From the NCBI RefSeq assembly GCF_018861755.1, contig NZ_JAHLEF010000018.1, forward strand, positions 26,388 to 90,387: 64,000 nucleotides of DNA. Direction: 5' to 3'. Both the position numbers and the translations under genes were made by a program. The notes under the pieces were generated by a model that saw only the letters and a list, made by a program, of their open reading frames with translations, ran no database searches and was not told the DNA's origin. Within the stretch, counting starts at the first letter, position 1; every line of letters starts with the position of its first letter. Positions 1 to 8,826 of this stretch are shown in pieces. Source of the stretch: Clostridium sp. CF012 (GTDB lineage: Bacteria; Bacillota; Clostridia; Clostridiales; Clostridiaceae).

Positions 1-60
1 ATTATATGACACTAGAAATGCTACAAAATATGTTGTAAATAATAGAGAAAAAATTAATAA

Positions 61-132
61 ACTTTAATATAATTAAAGTAATAAAAATTATGGCATGCAA
101 GCATTGTAAATTATTCACAATGTTGCATGCCA
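61..132 (+). promoter_or_regulatory. Palindrome and hairpin in the leader of the sugar dehydrogenase gene
   Basis: Two inverted repeats precede the first gene. Positions 61-79 form a short AT-rich palindrome (ACTTTAAT/ATTAAAGT). Positions 91-132 form a hairpin whose arms (TGGCATGCA + CATTGT against ACAATG + TGCATGCCA) pair over about 15 bp with one bulge. No T-run follows, and the ribosome site of the next gene starts 20 bases later, so this looks more like an attenuator or mRNA-stabilising stem than a terminator. Function is inferred. Confidence 0.4.
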
Positions 133-164
133 AAATTATAGAAAATCATCAAGGAGGAATTCAA

Positions 165-1250
165 ATGAAAAAATTAAAGGTAGCAATATTAGGATGTGGA
201 AGAATATCTTACAAGCATATAGAGGCTATAACTCAAAATAAGTTAGAAATCCAGCTTACAGCAGTTTGCGATGTGGTAGAAGCTAATGCAACGTCCAAAA
301 GAGAAGAGTACATAAAAGCATTAGGTGAGAGTGAAGATGTAAAAGTTTATACAGATTATAAAGAAATGCTTGAGAGTGCTGATATTGATCTGGTTACTAT
401 AGCTACTGAAAGTGGATATCATCCAGAAATAGCTATTTATTGCATGAATCACGGAAAACATGTAATTGTTGAAAAACCAATGGCACTATCTACTCAGGAT
501 GCTGATAGAATGATTGAGTGTGCAAGAAAAAATAATGTAAAGCTTTGTGTTAGTCACCAAAATAGATTTAATGAGCCAATACAAAAGCTAAGAGATGCTG
601 TAGAAGAAAATAGGTTTGGAAAATTAGTTAATGGAACAGCAAGAATTCTTTGGAATAGAAATATGGGATACTATCAACAGGCACCTTGGAGAGGAACATG
701 GGAGCTCGATGGTGGTACACTAATGAATCAATGTATTCACAATATTGATTTATTACAATGGATGATGGGTGGCGAAATAGACACTGTTTATGCTCAGTGT
801 GATACTTTCCTTCGAGATATAGAAGCTGAGGATTTTGGAGCAATAATGATAAGATTTAAAAATGGATCTATAGGTATAATTGAAGGTTCAGCTTGTGTAT
901 ATCCTAAAAATTTAGAAGAAACTTTGAGCATCTTTGGAGAAACTGGTACGGTTTGCATAGGAGGACTTGCAGTTAATTCCATAGAAACTTGGAAGTTTGC
1001 AGATGATCTGGATACCGAGGAAGAAATATTAAGTCAGCAAAAGGGTGACCCCGATTCAGTATATGGCTTCGGACATACACCATTATATAAAGATATGATA
1101 GATTCTATAAATATGAATAGACAACCTCTCATAAATGGAGAAGAAGGTAAAAAAGGTATGTCGATTATACTTGCTGCTTATAAATCAAGACTTACTGGAC
1201 TTCCAGTTAAATTCCCAATGGGAGATTTCTCAACGCTCGAAATGAAGTAA
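165..1250 (+). CDS. Gfo/Idh/MocA-family sugar (probably nucleotide-sugar) dehydrogenase
   Basis: This 361-residue protein has an N-terminal NAD(P)-binding Rossmann fold with the glycine motif AILGCGRIS, then the family signature VEKPMAL (about residue 130 of the longer frame) and a C-terminal substrate domain. The family oxidises sugar rings with a nicotinamide cofactor. Next to a hexapeptide acyltransferase and glycosyltransferases it probably acts on a UDP-sugar, as WbpB/WlbA enzymes do, but the substrate cannot be read. The start at 165 is chosen because AAGGAGG lies 8-13 bases upstream; the frame stays open to 90 but lacks a ribosome site there. The rest of the polysaccharide locus probably extends to the left of the window. 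Confidence 0.85.
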   Translation: MKKLKVAILGCGRISYKHIEAITQNKLEIQLTAVCDVVEANATSKREEYIKALGESEDVKVYTDYKEMLESADIDLVTIATESGYHPEIAIYCMNHGKHVIVEKPMALSTQDADRMIECARKNNVKLCVSHQNRFNEPIQKLRDAVEENRFGKLVNGTARILWNRNMGYYQQAPWRGTWELDGGTLMNQCIHNIDLLQWMMGGEIDTVYAQCDTFLRDIEAEDFGAIMIRFKNGSIGIIEGSACVYPKNLEETLSIFGETGTVCIGGLAVNSIETWKFADDLDTEEEILSQQKGDPDSVYGFGHTPLYKDMIDSINMNRQPLINGEEGKKGMSIILAAYKSRLTGLPVKFPMGDFSTLEMK

Positions 1251-1287
1251 TAATTTTAGAAATATCATATGAAAGGGGGTTATTTTC

Positions 1288-2028
1288 ATGAATTATGTTT
1301 CAGAAAAAAGTAAATTGGGTAATAATGTAACAATGGGACATTTTGTAGTAATAGATGATGAAGTAGTAATAGGCACTAATTGTATTATAGGTAGTAATGT
1401 GGTTATACACCTAGGAACTATTATTGGAGACAATGTTAGAATAGATGATAATACGGTAATAGGCAAGCAGCCTATGAGGTCTGTAAACAGTATTTTTAAA
1501 GATGAAGAAAAATTGCTTCCAGCTAAAATAAGCGAAGGTTGTCTTATAGGTGCAGGGGTGATAATTTATTGCGGTTGCATAATCGGAGAAAAAACGCTTA
1601 TTGCTGACACCGCTGTAATAAGAGAAAATGTAGTCGTAGGATCAAAAACAATTATTGGTCGAGGAACAACTATTGAAAATTTCTGCAGCGTTGGGTCTAA
1701 CTGCAAAATACAAACTAATGTATATTTAACAGCATATTCAGAAGTTGAAGATTATGTATTTATTGCCCCTTGTGTTACAACTTCTAATGATAATTACGCA
1801 GCTCGTTCTAAGGAACGGTTTGGAAAATTTAAAGGAGTAACTATAAAAAAAGGTGGCAGAATCGGAGCCGGAGCAGTTATCCTACCTGGTAAAACTATAT
1901 ATGAAGATGGATTAGTAGCAGCAGGTAGTGTAGTTACAAAAGACGTGCAAGCAGGCAAAATTGTAGCCGGAAATCCTGCTAAGGTGTTTCGAGTTGTACC
2001 AGAAGATCAATTGCTAAAAAATCAATAA
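1288..2028 (+). CDS. Left-handed beta-helix (hexapeptide repeat) acyltransferase
   Basis: The 246-residue protein is built almost entirely of hexapeptide repeats of the form [LIV]-G-x-x-x-x from residue 8 to 230, for example VIGTNCIIGSNVVI and RIGAGAVILPG. It ends with the usual cap VVTKDVQAGKIVAGNPAKV. Such proteins are trimeric acetyl- or acyl-CoA-dependent transferases. It follows the dehydrogenase by 37 bases with its own GGGGG ribosome site, so the two probably modify the same nucleotide sugar, as WbpB and WbpD do. No aminotransferase that would supply the amino group is visible; it may lie upstream of the window. The acceptor is unknown. Confidence 0.85.
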   Translation: MNYVSEKSKLGNNVTMGHFVVIDDEVVIGTNCIIGSNVVIHLGTIIGDNVRIDDNTVIGKQPMRSVNSIFKDEEKLLPAKISEGCLIGAGVIIYCGCIIGEKTLIADTAVIRENVVVGSKTIIGRGTTIENFCSVGSNCKIQTNVYLTAYSEVEDYVFIAPCVTTSNDNYAARSKERFGKFKGVTIKKGGRIGAGAVILPGKTIYEDGLVAAGSVVTKDVQAGKIVAGNPAKVFRVVPEDQLLKNQ

Positions 2029-2037
2029 AAGGTAATG

Positions 2038-2084
2038 TACCCTATAGTGCAGACAAAAGTTAAGAAAGTCTACACTACAGGGTA
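2038..2084 (+). terminator. Hairpin downstream of the acyltransferase gene
   Basis: Seventeen-base arms at 2038-2054 and 2068-2084 (starting TACCCTATAG and ending CTACAGGGTA) pair with two mismatches around a 13-base loop. Only a short TTTCT follows, so termination may be partial. Confidence 0.6.
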
Positions 2085-2175
2085 TTTCTACGTATAATGC
2101 GGGAATGATAGAAACAAAAGTACATAAGAAATTTTAACTTGAGTTCTTTAACAATAGATTAAGATTTATATTTAG

Positions 2176-2204
2176 TTGCATATGTTAAGTATGTATTATA
2201 TAAT
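2176..2204 (+). promoter_or_regulatory. Sigma-A-type promoter for the second glycosyltransferase group
   Basis: TTGCAT at 2176-2181 and a perfect TATAAT at 2199-2204 are separated by exactly 17 bases. It lies in the 364-base gap after the 2038-2084 hairpin and would drive the gene at 2393 with a leader of about 180 bases. Nothing else recognisable was seen in the gap. Confidence 0.6.
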
Positions 2205-2392
2205 TAGAGTTGCTTTATTGCGACTATTTATGAAACGAAATTTTGACGAAAGTATGATAAAAAGAAATAAATAACGGAAAGTATAAAAGATAATGCATGT
2301 AAGTAAATTAAATAAGAATATTAAAGATACTATTAAATTCTTTTTGAGTAAATAGTATATTTTTTTATTCAAGTATTATGGAGGATTCAATT

Positions 2393-3520
2393 ATGCCTAT
2401 AAAAGTATGTCATATTACTACAGTTCATTCATCATCAGATGTTAGAATTTTTCACAAAGAATGTAAAACACTTGCCAGGGAAGGGTATGAGGTCTATTTA
2501 ATAGCTCCTCATGATAAAGAAGAAGAAATAGATGGAGTACATATTATTCCGCTTCCTCAAAAGAGTGGTCGTTTATATAGATTTATATTTAAAAAAAGAA
2601 TTGCATTAAAAAAAGCAAAAGAAATAAATGCTGATATATATCAGTTTCATGATCCGGAAATGATTTTTTTAGGACTTAAGTTAAAATTATTAGGTAAAAA
2701 AGTAATATATGATGTACATGAAGATGTACCAGCACAAATTTTGAATAAGGATTGGCTAGGTAGCCTTATTTTTAGGAAGATAATTTCTAAAATATTTAAT
2801 ACCTTTGAAAAGTGGTCCTGTAAATATTTTGATGGCGTAGTAACGGTTACCGATGATATAGTTGAGAAATTTTACATGAATAAACGAACCACACTATTAA
2901 GAAATTTACCGTCTATTGCTATAATAGATGAAAGCAAGCGGTTAGAAGTAAAACGAGAAAAATTCACTATGCTTTATGCAGGAGGACTTACTGAAATAAG
3001 AGGCATAAGAGAATTGATACAAGCTGCTAATTACTTAGATGGTGAAGTAGAATTATTAATTTTAGGTAAATGGGATGAGCCCGAATATAAAAGTGAATGT
3101 GAAGGACTTGAAGGATGGAAATACACAAAATTTCTGGGGTTTATGCCAGTAAAAGAGGTTTATTCTTACATGAAAAGCGTAGATCTGGGACTTTGCACCC
3201 TCTATCCAACTCTTAATCATATAAAAAGTTCGCCAGTAAAAGCCTATGAATATATGGCGTGTGGAATACCAATATTGATGTCTAATTTTTCATATTGGAT
3301 GGAAGCATTTGAGGGAAATGCTATATTTGTAAACCCTAAGAAACCTAAAGAAATGGCAGAGAATATTCATGGATTAGTAAAAAACATTGAGAATACAAAG
3401 CGGATAGGCGTAAATAATAGACATGTAGTTGAAACTATGCTTTCTTGGGAAGCTGAAAAAATAAATTTAATCAATTTGTATAAAGATATACTCCAAGATA
3501 ATTTAAAAAATATCAATTAA
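2393..3520 (+). CDS. Family 4 glycosyltransferase
   Basis: This 375-residue protein has a GT-B two-domain fold: an N-terminal domain opening KVCHITTVHSSSDVRIFHKE and a C-terminal nucleotide-sugar-binding domain with MLYAGGLTEIRGIRELI and the SPVKAYEYMACGIP loop typical of GT4 enzymes. It would transfer a sugar from an activated donor onto a growing glycan at the cytoplasmic face of the membrane. The ATG at 2378 overlaps the GGAGG ribosome site, so the next in-frame ATG at 2393 is taken as the start. Donor and acceptor are not predictable. Confidence 0.85.
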   Translation: MPIKVCHITTVHSSSDVRIFHKECKTLAREGYEVYLIAPHDKEEEIDGVHIIPLPQKSGRLYRFIFKKRIALKKAKEINADIYQFHDPEMIFLGLKLKLLGKKVIYDVHEDVPAQILNKDWLGSLIFRKIISKIFNTFEKWSCKYFDGVVTVTDDIVEKFYMNKRTTLLRNLPSIAIIDESKRLEVKREKFTMLYAGGLTEIRGIRELIQAANYLDGEVELLILGKWDEPEYKSECEGLEGWKYTKFLGFMPVKEVYSYMKSVDLGLCTLYPTLNHIKSSPVKAYEYMACGIPILMSNFSYWMEAFEGNAIFVNPKKPKEMAENIHGLVKNIENTKRIGVNNRHVVETMLSWEAEKINLINLYKDILQDNLKNIN

Positions 3521-3545
3521 CTTAATCTTAGTGAGGAGTGATAAA

Positions 3546-4577
3546 ATGAATGATAAAGGGAATGTAAAAGTATCTGTAGTTATCCCCTGCAGAAATGAAG
3601 AAAATCATATTGGAAAATGTATACAATCCATAATAGAACAAAGCTATGGAATAGATAATATTGAAGTTATGGTTTGTGATGGATGTTCAGATGATAGTAC
3701 TCAGGAAGTAATAAAAGAATATAACAATAAATATCCACAGATAAAATTAGTGATAAATGAAAAAAGAGTGGCACCTACAGCAATGAATTTAGGAATAAAA
3801 GCTTCGGTGGGGGAGATAATTGTAATTTTTGGTGCCCATGCCTATATGGATAAAGATTATATCAAAATTTGCGTAGAAAAACTAAAGAATAATGATATTG
3901 CTTGTGTAGGTGGTAGAATCATAAATATTAGTGAAAATAGTATGGCAGAGGCTATATCTTTCTCTATGGGGTCCCCATTTGGTGTAGGCAATGCGCTATT
4001 TAGATTCTCAGAAAAAGAACAGCTTGTTGACACCGTTGCTTTTGGAGCTTATAGAAGAGGCATATTTGATGAAATAGGATATTTTGATGAAGAGCTTGTA
4101 CGCAATCAAGATGATGAATTGAATTTTAGAATAGCTAAGAGTGGTAATAAGATTCTTCTAGCTCCTGATATAATATCTCACTATTATACGAGAGGATCTT
4201 TTGGAAAGCTTTGGACACAATATTTTCAGTATGGATTTTGGAAAGTTAGAGTTATTCAAAAACATAAAAAGCCAGCAGCAGTAAGACATTTAATACCCTT
4301 ACTATTTGTTATAAGTCTAATTTTAGGCACAGTAGTAAGTCCACTCTCAAAGGTAGCTAGATATTTATTTATAACAGAATTAATAGTATATTTATTCGGA
4401 GCGATTACATTCTCTTTAAGAGCTTCCAAAGGAAAAATTAGATATGTACCTAGGATGATAATAGCCTTCTTGATACTACATCTAAGCTATGGAATAGGAT
4501 TTTTAGAGGGATTAATAGTATTTTATTGTTTAAGATCTAATAGTGCAGTTGAAAAGAATACAAAGTCATCAAGGTAA
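3546..4577 (+). CDS. Family 2 glycosyltransferase with C-terminal membrane segments (ExoA-like)
   Basis: The 343-residue protein begins with the GT-A signature VSVVIPCRNEENHIGKC. It has the aspartates of the donor site (VCDGCSDDS near residue 45, and RNQDDELNFRI near 185) and ends in two or three hydrophobic segments (PLLFVISLILGTVV; MIIAFLILHLSYGIGFLEGL). This layout matches membrane-anchored ExoA-type glycosyltransferases that extend lipid-linked oligosaccharides. The frame extends to a GTG at 3531, but GAGGAGTG sits just before the ATG at 3546, which is taken as the start. It lies 25 bases after the previous gene, in one transcription unit. Confidence 0.85.
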   Translation: MNDKGNVKVSVVIPCRNEENHIGKCIQSIIEQSYGIDNIEVMVCDGCSDDSTQEVIKEYNNKYPQIKLVINEKRVAPTAMNLGIKASVGEIIVIFGAHAYMDKDYIKICVEKLKNNDIACVGGRIINISENSMAEAISFSMGSPFGVGNALFRFSEKEQLVDTVAFGAYRRGIFDEIGYFDEELVRNQDDELNFRIAKSGNKILLAPDIISHYYTRGSFGKLWTQYFQYGFWKVRVIQKHKKPAAVRHLIPLLFVISLILGTVVSPLSKVARYLFITELIVYLFGAITFSLRASKGKIRYVPRMIIAFLILHLSYGIGFLEGLIVFYCLRSNSAVEKNTKSSR

Positions 4578-4606
4578 TTTGGGATAATTTGAAATAAGGT
4601 GGGAAA

Positions 4607-5857
4607 ATGGGAATGAATTTTTGTAAAAATATTTTATTTATATTAACATGTGCTTACATTATGTTATTACCTTTAATTCCAAAAGAAATTATGGTTAATG
4701 GGGTACTATTTACTGATTTGATTTTAGGACTAATGATTTTTGTTTACATAATAAGTCTAGTTGTATCTAAAAAAAGTAGAGAGATTTTCATTAATGGAAT
4801 TATAGATTTTTTCACGTCTAAACTAAGTATATTTATATCAATATTATTGGTCATTATGCTGGCATCTACTATTTATGCGGTAGATAAAAAAATAGCTTTA
4901 AGTGAAAGTGCAAGGTTTATAACATATATCTTTATGTATTTTATTATAAAATATGAGTTCAATAATAAGAAACAAATAAATATTTTATTAAGATGCTATA
5001 TATTTATCTCCTTTATTTTAAGCTGTATAGGGATTGTGCAGCATTTTACTGGGTTTGCATTGACTGAAAGGTTTACAAGAATAAATGAATTTGGAACTGG
5101 TATAAAGATTGCTTCCACGCTTTTTAATCCAAATGCTTATGGTGCTTATTTAATATTAATTATTTTTCCAATGATTATGTTATCCATTTACGAAAAGAAA
5201 AAGAATAAAAAAATAGTGTATATATTTCTTTCAATATTACTACTTACTAATTTATTGATGACTTTTTCTAGAAATGCATTATTAGGATTTGGACTTGGAT
5301 TATTAGTTCTCGCGCTTATTTATAGCATTAAGTTGATTTTTGCGCTTGGTGGTTTTAGCGTTTTAATGATTTTCATACCTTCTGTTTTTCAAAGAGTTAA
5401 AGATCTTACTAATTTATCTCAAAATGAATCAAGAATTAAACTTTGGAAAACAGCTATGATGATGATAAAGGAACATCCAATTCTTGGTGTTGGTAATGGT
5501 AATTTCGTCACTAGATATAATGAATATGTAACTAAGTATAAATTGGAATATGAGTCATTTAAGAATTATCCTTCCCATAATTCGTATTTTAAAGTACAAA
5601 GTGAGTTAGGAATAATGGGGATTGTTTCTTTTTTAGGAATAATAGCAATAGCGTTATTTAAAGTTAAAAAAATGTATAGTACTACTACAGATAAATTTTA
5701 CAAGCCATTTTATATGGGTGTAATGGCAAGCATGATTGCGTTTCTATTTATGAATTTATTTGATAATTTATTCTTCGTACCTAAAGCAACAACTTATTTT
5801 TGGTTTTTATTAGCTACAGTAGAAGCATTATTAAACCCTAGTCATAAGAGTACATAG
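4607..5857 (+). CDS. O-antigen ligase/polymerase (Wzy/WaaL-type) membrane protein
   Basis: The 416-residue protein has about ten to twelve hydrophobic segments and a large loop near residues 260-330. The end of that loop carries PSHNSYFKVQSELGIMG, the Wzy_C signature with a conserved histidine. The LWKTAMMMIKEHPILGVGNG stretch just before it is also typical. Such proteins join or polymerise lipid-linked glycan units on the outer face of the membrane. Its place among glycosyltransferases fits export of an exopolysaccharide or cell-wall glycan. No Wzx flippase is visible in the window. Confidence 0.8.
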   Translation: MGMNFCKNILFILTCAYIMLLPLIPKEIMVNGVLFTDLILGLMIFVYIISLVVSKKSREIFINGIIDFFTSKLSIFISILLVIMLASTIYAVDKKIALSESARFITYIFMYFIIKYEFNNKKQINILLRCYIFISFILSCIGIVQHFTGFALTERFTRINEFGTGIKIASTLFNPNAYGAYLILIIFPMIMLSIYEKKKNKKIVYIFLSILLLTNLLMTFSRNALLGFGLGLLVLALIYSIKLIFALGGFSVLMIFIPSVFQRVKDLTNLSQNESRIKLWKTAMMMIKEHPILGVGNGNFVTRYNEYVTKYKLEYESFKNYPSHNSYFKVQSELGIMGIVSFLGIIAIALFKVKKMYSTTTDKFYKPFYMGVMASMIAFLFMNLFDNLFFVPKATTYFWFLLATVEALLNPSHKST

Positions 5858-5919
5858 GGCCTTTAAAGATATTTGAAAATTTTTGAACAAGTTGTAATAT
5901 ATGAAAGGAGCATAATTTA

Positions 5920-7071
5920 ATGTTTGTCATGATCATATCACGTGGATTCCCCACAAATAAATATAAGATGAATGGTATATTTGAATTTGACCAGGCAAAA
6001 GCTTTAGCTAAAGCAGGCTGCAAAGTAGCTTTTGCTGCAATTGATGTCCGCTCCATAAGACGGTGGCGTAAATGGGGGGTTGAACGGAATGAAATAGACG
6101 GCGTGAATGTTTATGTTATAAACATTCCGGGTGGCAGACTTCCCAAAGCGATTTTGAACAAAGTGACTAGTATAGGTCTGAGTATTTTGTATAAACTTAT
6201 TTTAAAAGAAATAGGCAAGCCAGATATACTCCATGCACATTTTACTGGTCTAGGTTATGCGGCAGCGACACTTAAAAAACAAAAAAACGTTCCTCTTGTA
6301 ATAACTGAGCATTCATCGCTCATAAATAAGCCAGTGATAGACAAACAGCTTTTAAACATGGCAACAGTTGCATACGAACAAGCTGATGCTGTTATTGCAG
6401 TAAGCCCGACACTCGTAAATGCCATAAAAAACAAATTAAACATTAAAGCATTGTACATTCCTAATATTGTTGATACAGACTTATTCACTCATACAATAAG
6501 AGAAGAAAGCAAGACATTTAACTTTGTATCAATCGGAAATTTAATTTATGGAAAAAGAATGGATTTGACCATTGAGGCATTTTATAGCGCTTTTAGTGAT
6601 TTTTCAGATGTTACCTTGACAATATTTGGAGAAGGTGATGAGAGGGCTAAACTAGAGGGCATTATAAAAAAATACCACTTAGAGAATAGAGTTGAGCTTA
6701 TGGGTATGTGTTCTAGGGAAGTTATTAAAGAAAAACTAAAGAATAGTGATTGTTTTGTGTTAGCTTCACGTTCTGAAACCTTTGGTGTTGCTTATATTGA
6801 AGCTTTGGCTTCTGGGGTTCCGGTCATCGCAACTAAGTGTGGCGGACCTGAAGTATTTGTTCATGACGAGAATGGGTGTATGATTCCAGTGGATGATCTT
6901 AGTGAATTAGTAAGAGTGATGAAATATATGTACAAGAATAACATAGCATTTGACAGGAAGAAAATATCTGCAGAGATAAAACTCAAGTTTTCACCTGAAT
7001 GTGTTTCTAAAAAATTATTGGAAGTGTACAAAGAAGTGATGGATTTGGAAGCGAACATTAAAAATCACTGA
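5920..7071 (+). CDS. Family 4 glycosyltransferase
   Basis: The 383-residue GT-B protein has a clear C-terminal GT4 domain: FVSIGNLIYGKRMDLTI, LTIFGEGDERAKLE, VELMGMCSREVIKEKL and the EALASGVPVIATKCGGPE loop near residue 290 with both conserved glutamates. The N-terminal half (FVMIISRGFPTNKYKMNGIF) is the acceptor domain. It has an AAAGGAG ribosome site 10 bases before the ATG and is the last gene before a strong terminator at 7078-7110. Base composition is slightly less AT-rich than the neighbouring glycosyltransferases, which is common in exchanged polysaccharide genes. Confidence 0.85.
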   Translation: MFVMIISRGFPTNKYKMNGIFEFDQAKALAKAGCKVAFAAIDVRSIRRWRKWGVERNEIDGVNVYVINIPGGRLPKAILNKVTSIGLSILYKLILKEIGKPDILHAHFTGLGYAAATLKKQKNVPLVITEHSSLINKPVIDKQLLNMATVAYEQADAVIAVSPTLVNAIKNKLNIKALYIPNIVDTDLFTHTIREESKTFNFVSIGNLIYGKRMDLTIEAFYSAFSDFSDVTLTIFGEGDERAKLEGIIKKYHLENRVELMGMCSREVIKEKLKNSDCFVLASRSETFGVAYIEALASGVPVIATKCGGPEVFVHDENGCMIPVDDLSELVRVMKYMYKNNIAFDRKKISAEIKLKFSPECVSKKLLEVYKEVMDLEANIKNH

Positions 7072-7077
7072 TAAAAT

Positions 7078-7110
7078 AAAAGGGTATATCTCACTTTGAT
7101 ATACCCTTTT
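7078..7110 (+). terminator. Rho-independent terminator
   Basis: Perfect 13-base arms AAAAGGGTATATC (7078-7090) and GATATACCCTTTT (7098-7110) enclose a 7-base loop directly after the glycosyltransferase stop codon. It ends the first glycosyltransferase group. Confidence 0.8.
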
Positions 7111-7301
7111 GAATTATGTTGATAGTTGTCGTAAGGAATAAAATATGATATTATTATTAATGTATAAATAAGTATAAAAAAATAAAACGAATTATAATAT
7201 GGTATATATGTTTATATACTAAATAATTTTAAAATATCAGTCCGTAAAAAATCAGAAATAAATATCTCACTTAAATATTCAAGAGAAGGTAGGAGTAAAA
7301 G

Positions 7302-7958
7302 ATGAAGAAAGGCAACATGAAAACCATAGACAAGGAAATACACATTGAGAATAAAAAGCTTCAATTCGCTCTGAAGAGATTAATGGATATAATATTATCA
7401 ATACTTGGCATAATTATACTATCACCTATATATTTAATTACCATTATTGCTATTAGACTAGATTCAAAAGGGCCAACTGTATTTAAACAAATTAGAGTTG
7501 GTAAGGATGGTAAAGATTTTACTATTTATAAATTTAGAACTATGATAGTTCAAGCTGAAAGTAAAAGAGACCTAAATATAGACCCAAATGATTTAGAAAA
7601 TTTTGTATTTCAAAGTAAGTCAGACAGTAGAATAACAAAGCTTGGGAGCTTTTTAAGGCGCAGTAGCTTAGATGAAATACCACAACTTTTTAATGTTTTG
7701 TTTGGACAAATGAGCCTTGTAGGACCTAGACCTGAAATACCTGAGGTAGTTAATTATTATCCAGAAAGTTATCGTCAAAGATTTCTAGTTCTGCCTGGTA
7801 TTACTGGACTTGCACAGATTAGTGGAAGAGGAGAAATTGAACTGGGAAAAACTATTGCTTTTGATCTGAAGTATATTATGGATTTTTCTGTTTCACTGGA
7901 CATAAAGATACTCTTTTTAACAGTTGTATCTGTATTCAAAAAAGAGGGTGCTTATTAA
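7302..7958 (+). CDS. Initiating polyprenyl-phosphate sugar-1-phosphate transferase (WbaP/PglC family)
   Basis: The 218-residue protein has one N-terminal hydrophobic hairpin (MDIILSILGIIILSPIYLIT) and the catalytic domain of bacterial sugar transferases. Visible motifs are GPTVFKQIRVGKDG, FTIYKFRTM, LRRSSLDEIPQLFNVL and MSLVGPRPE. It would move a sugar-1-phosphate from a UDP-sugar to undecaprenyl phosphate, the committed step of the glycan made by this locus. It is the short form, lacking the N-terminal five-helix region of full-length WbaP. A GGTAGGAG ribosome site precedes the ATG. It starts a second transcription unit after the terminator at 7078. Confidence 0.9.
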   Translation: MKKGNMKTIDKEIHIENKKLQFALKRLMDIILSILGIIILSPIYLITIIAIRLDSKGPTVFKQIRVGKDGKDFTIYKFRTMIVQAESKRDLNIDPNDLENFVFQSKSDSRITKLGSFLRRSSLDEIPQLFNVLFGQMSLVGPRPEIPEVVNYYPESYRQRFLVLPGITGLAQISGRGEIELGKTIAFDLKYIMDFSVSLDIKILFLTVVSVFKKEGAY

Positions 7959-8068
7959 TCATTCGCTAAAGTGATACTAATTGGCTAAAATAGTTTGCAT
8001 AATCACTTATTATATATTGTTTATTATTATGGAGTATCTACAAAACATAGATTATTTGGAGGAGTTTT

Positions 8069-8788
8069 ATGACAACAAGAATTTTTCAATTTGAAATTTT
8101 TAATGACAACATAGAAACATTACTTAAAAGTATAAATAATTTTGAAAAAGTACATATTGTTTCAGGAAATCCAGAAGTGCTTAATAATGGACTACAAAAT
8201 AAAATATTATTAGATAATTTCATTGGTAAAAGTTCTATCATCATTCCAGATGGAATTAGCACTGTAATATGTTCGAAAATTGTTGGTCAACCAGTGAAAG
8301 AAAAAATTGCAGGTATAGAACTTATGGATTCTTTAGTAAAAAAATGTGAAAGTGAAAACCAAGGAATATATTTACTAGGTGCTACTCAAGAAACAGTAGA
8401 TATGTGCAATATAAATTTACGAACTAAATATCGGAAATTAAATATATTAGGTAGTCATGATGGATATTTCGAAATAGACAATTGTGAAGAAATATTAGTA
8501 GAAATAGAAAAAGTTAAACCACAAGTCTTATTTGTTGCAATGGGATGCCCAAAGCAAGAGTTATTCATAGCAAAATATATGGACAGACTTCCTTGCAACG
8601 TATTTATGGGTGTTGGAGGAAGTTTTGACATTATTGCTGGCAATCTTAAGCGTGCACCTAAATGGATGATAAATATAGGGCTGGAATGGTTATATAGGGT
8701 TGCAAAAGAGCCCTTTAGAATTAAAAGATTGTCGTCTATACCTAAATTCATTTTAATGGTTATAAAGGATAAGCATAGCCGTAAATAA
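8069..8788 (+). CDS. WecG/TagA/CpsF-family glycosyltransferase
   Basis: The 239-residue protein matches the GT26 family: HIVSGNPEVLN in the position of the usual N-terminal motif, IIPDGISTV, the QPVKEKIAGIELM block, and VAMGCPKQELFI followed by GVGGSFDIIAG. Family members add the second sugar to a lipid-linked primer (N-acetylmannosamine for teichoic acid, ManNAcA for enterobacterial common antigen). Here it probably acts right after the initiating transferase encoded upstream. It has a TGGAGGAG ribosome site. The actual sugar is unknown. Confidence 0.9.
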   Translation: MTTRIFQFEIFNDNIETLLKSINNFEKVHIVSGNPEVLNNGLQNKILLDNFIGKSSIIIPDGISTVICSKIVGQPVKEKIAGIELMDSLVKKCESENQGIYLLGATQETVDMCNINLRTKYRKLNILGSHDGYFEIDNCEEILVEIEKVKPQVLFVAMGCPKQELFIAKYMDRLPCNVFMGVGGSFDIIAGNLKRAPKWMINIGLEWLYRVAKEPFRIKRLSSIPKFILMVIKDKHSRK

Positions 8789-8826
8789 ATGTCATATATA
8801 AAGACGAGTGCAAGGAGGGGATCCAC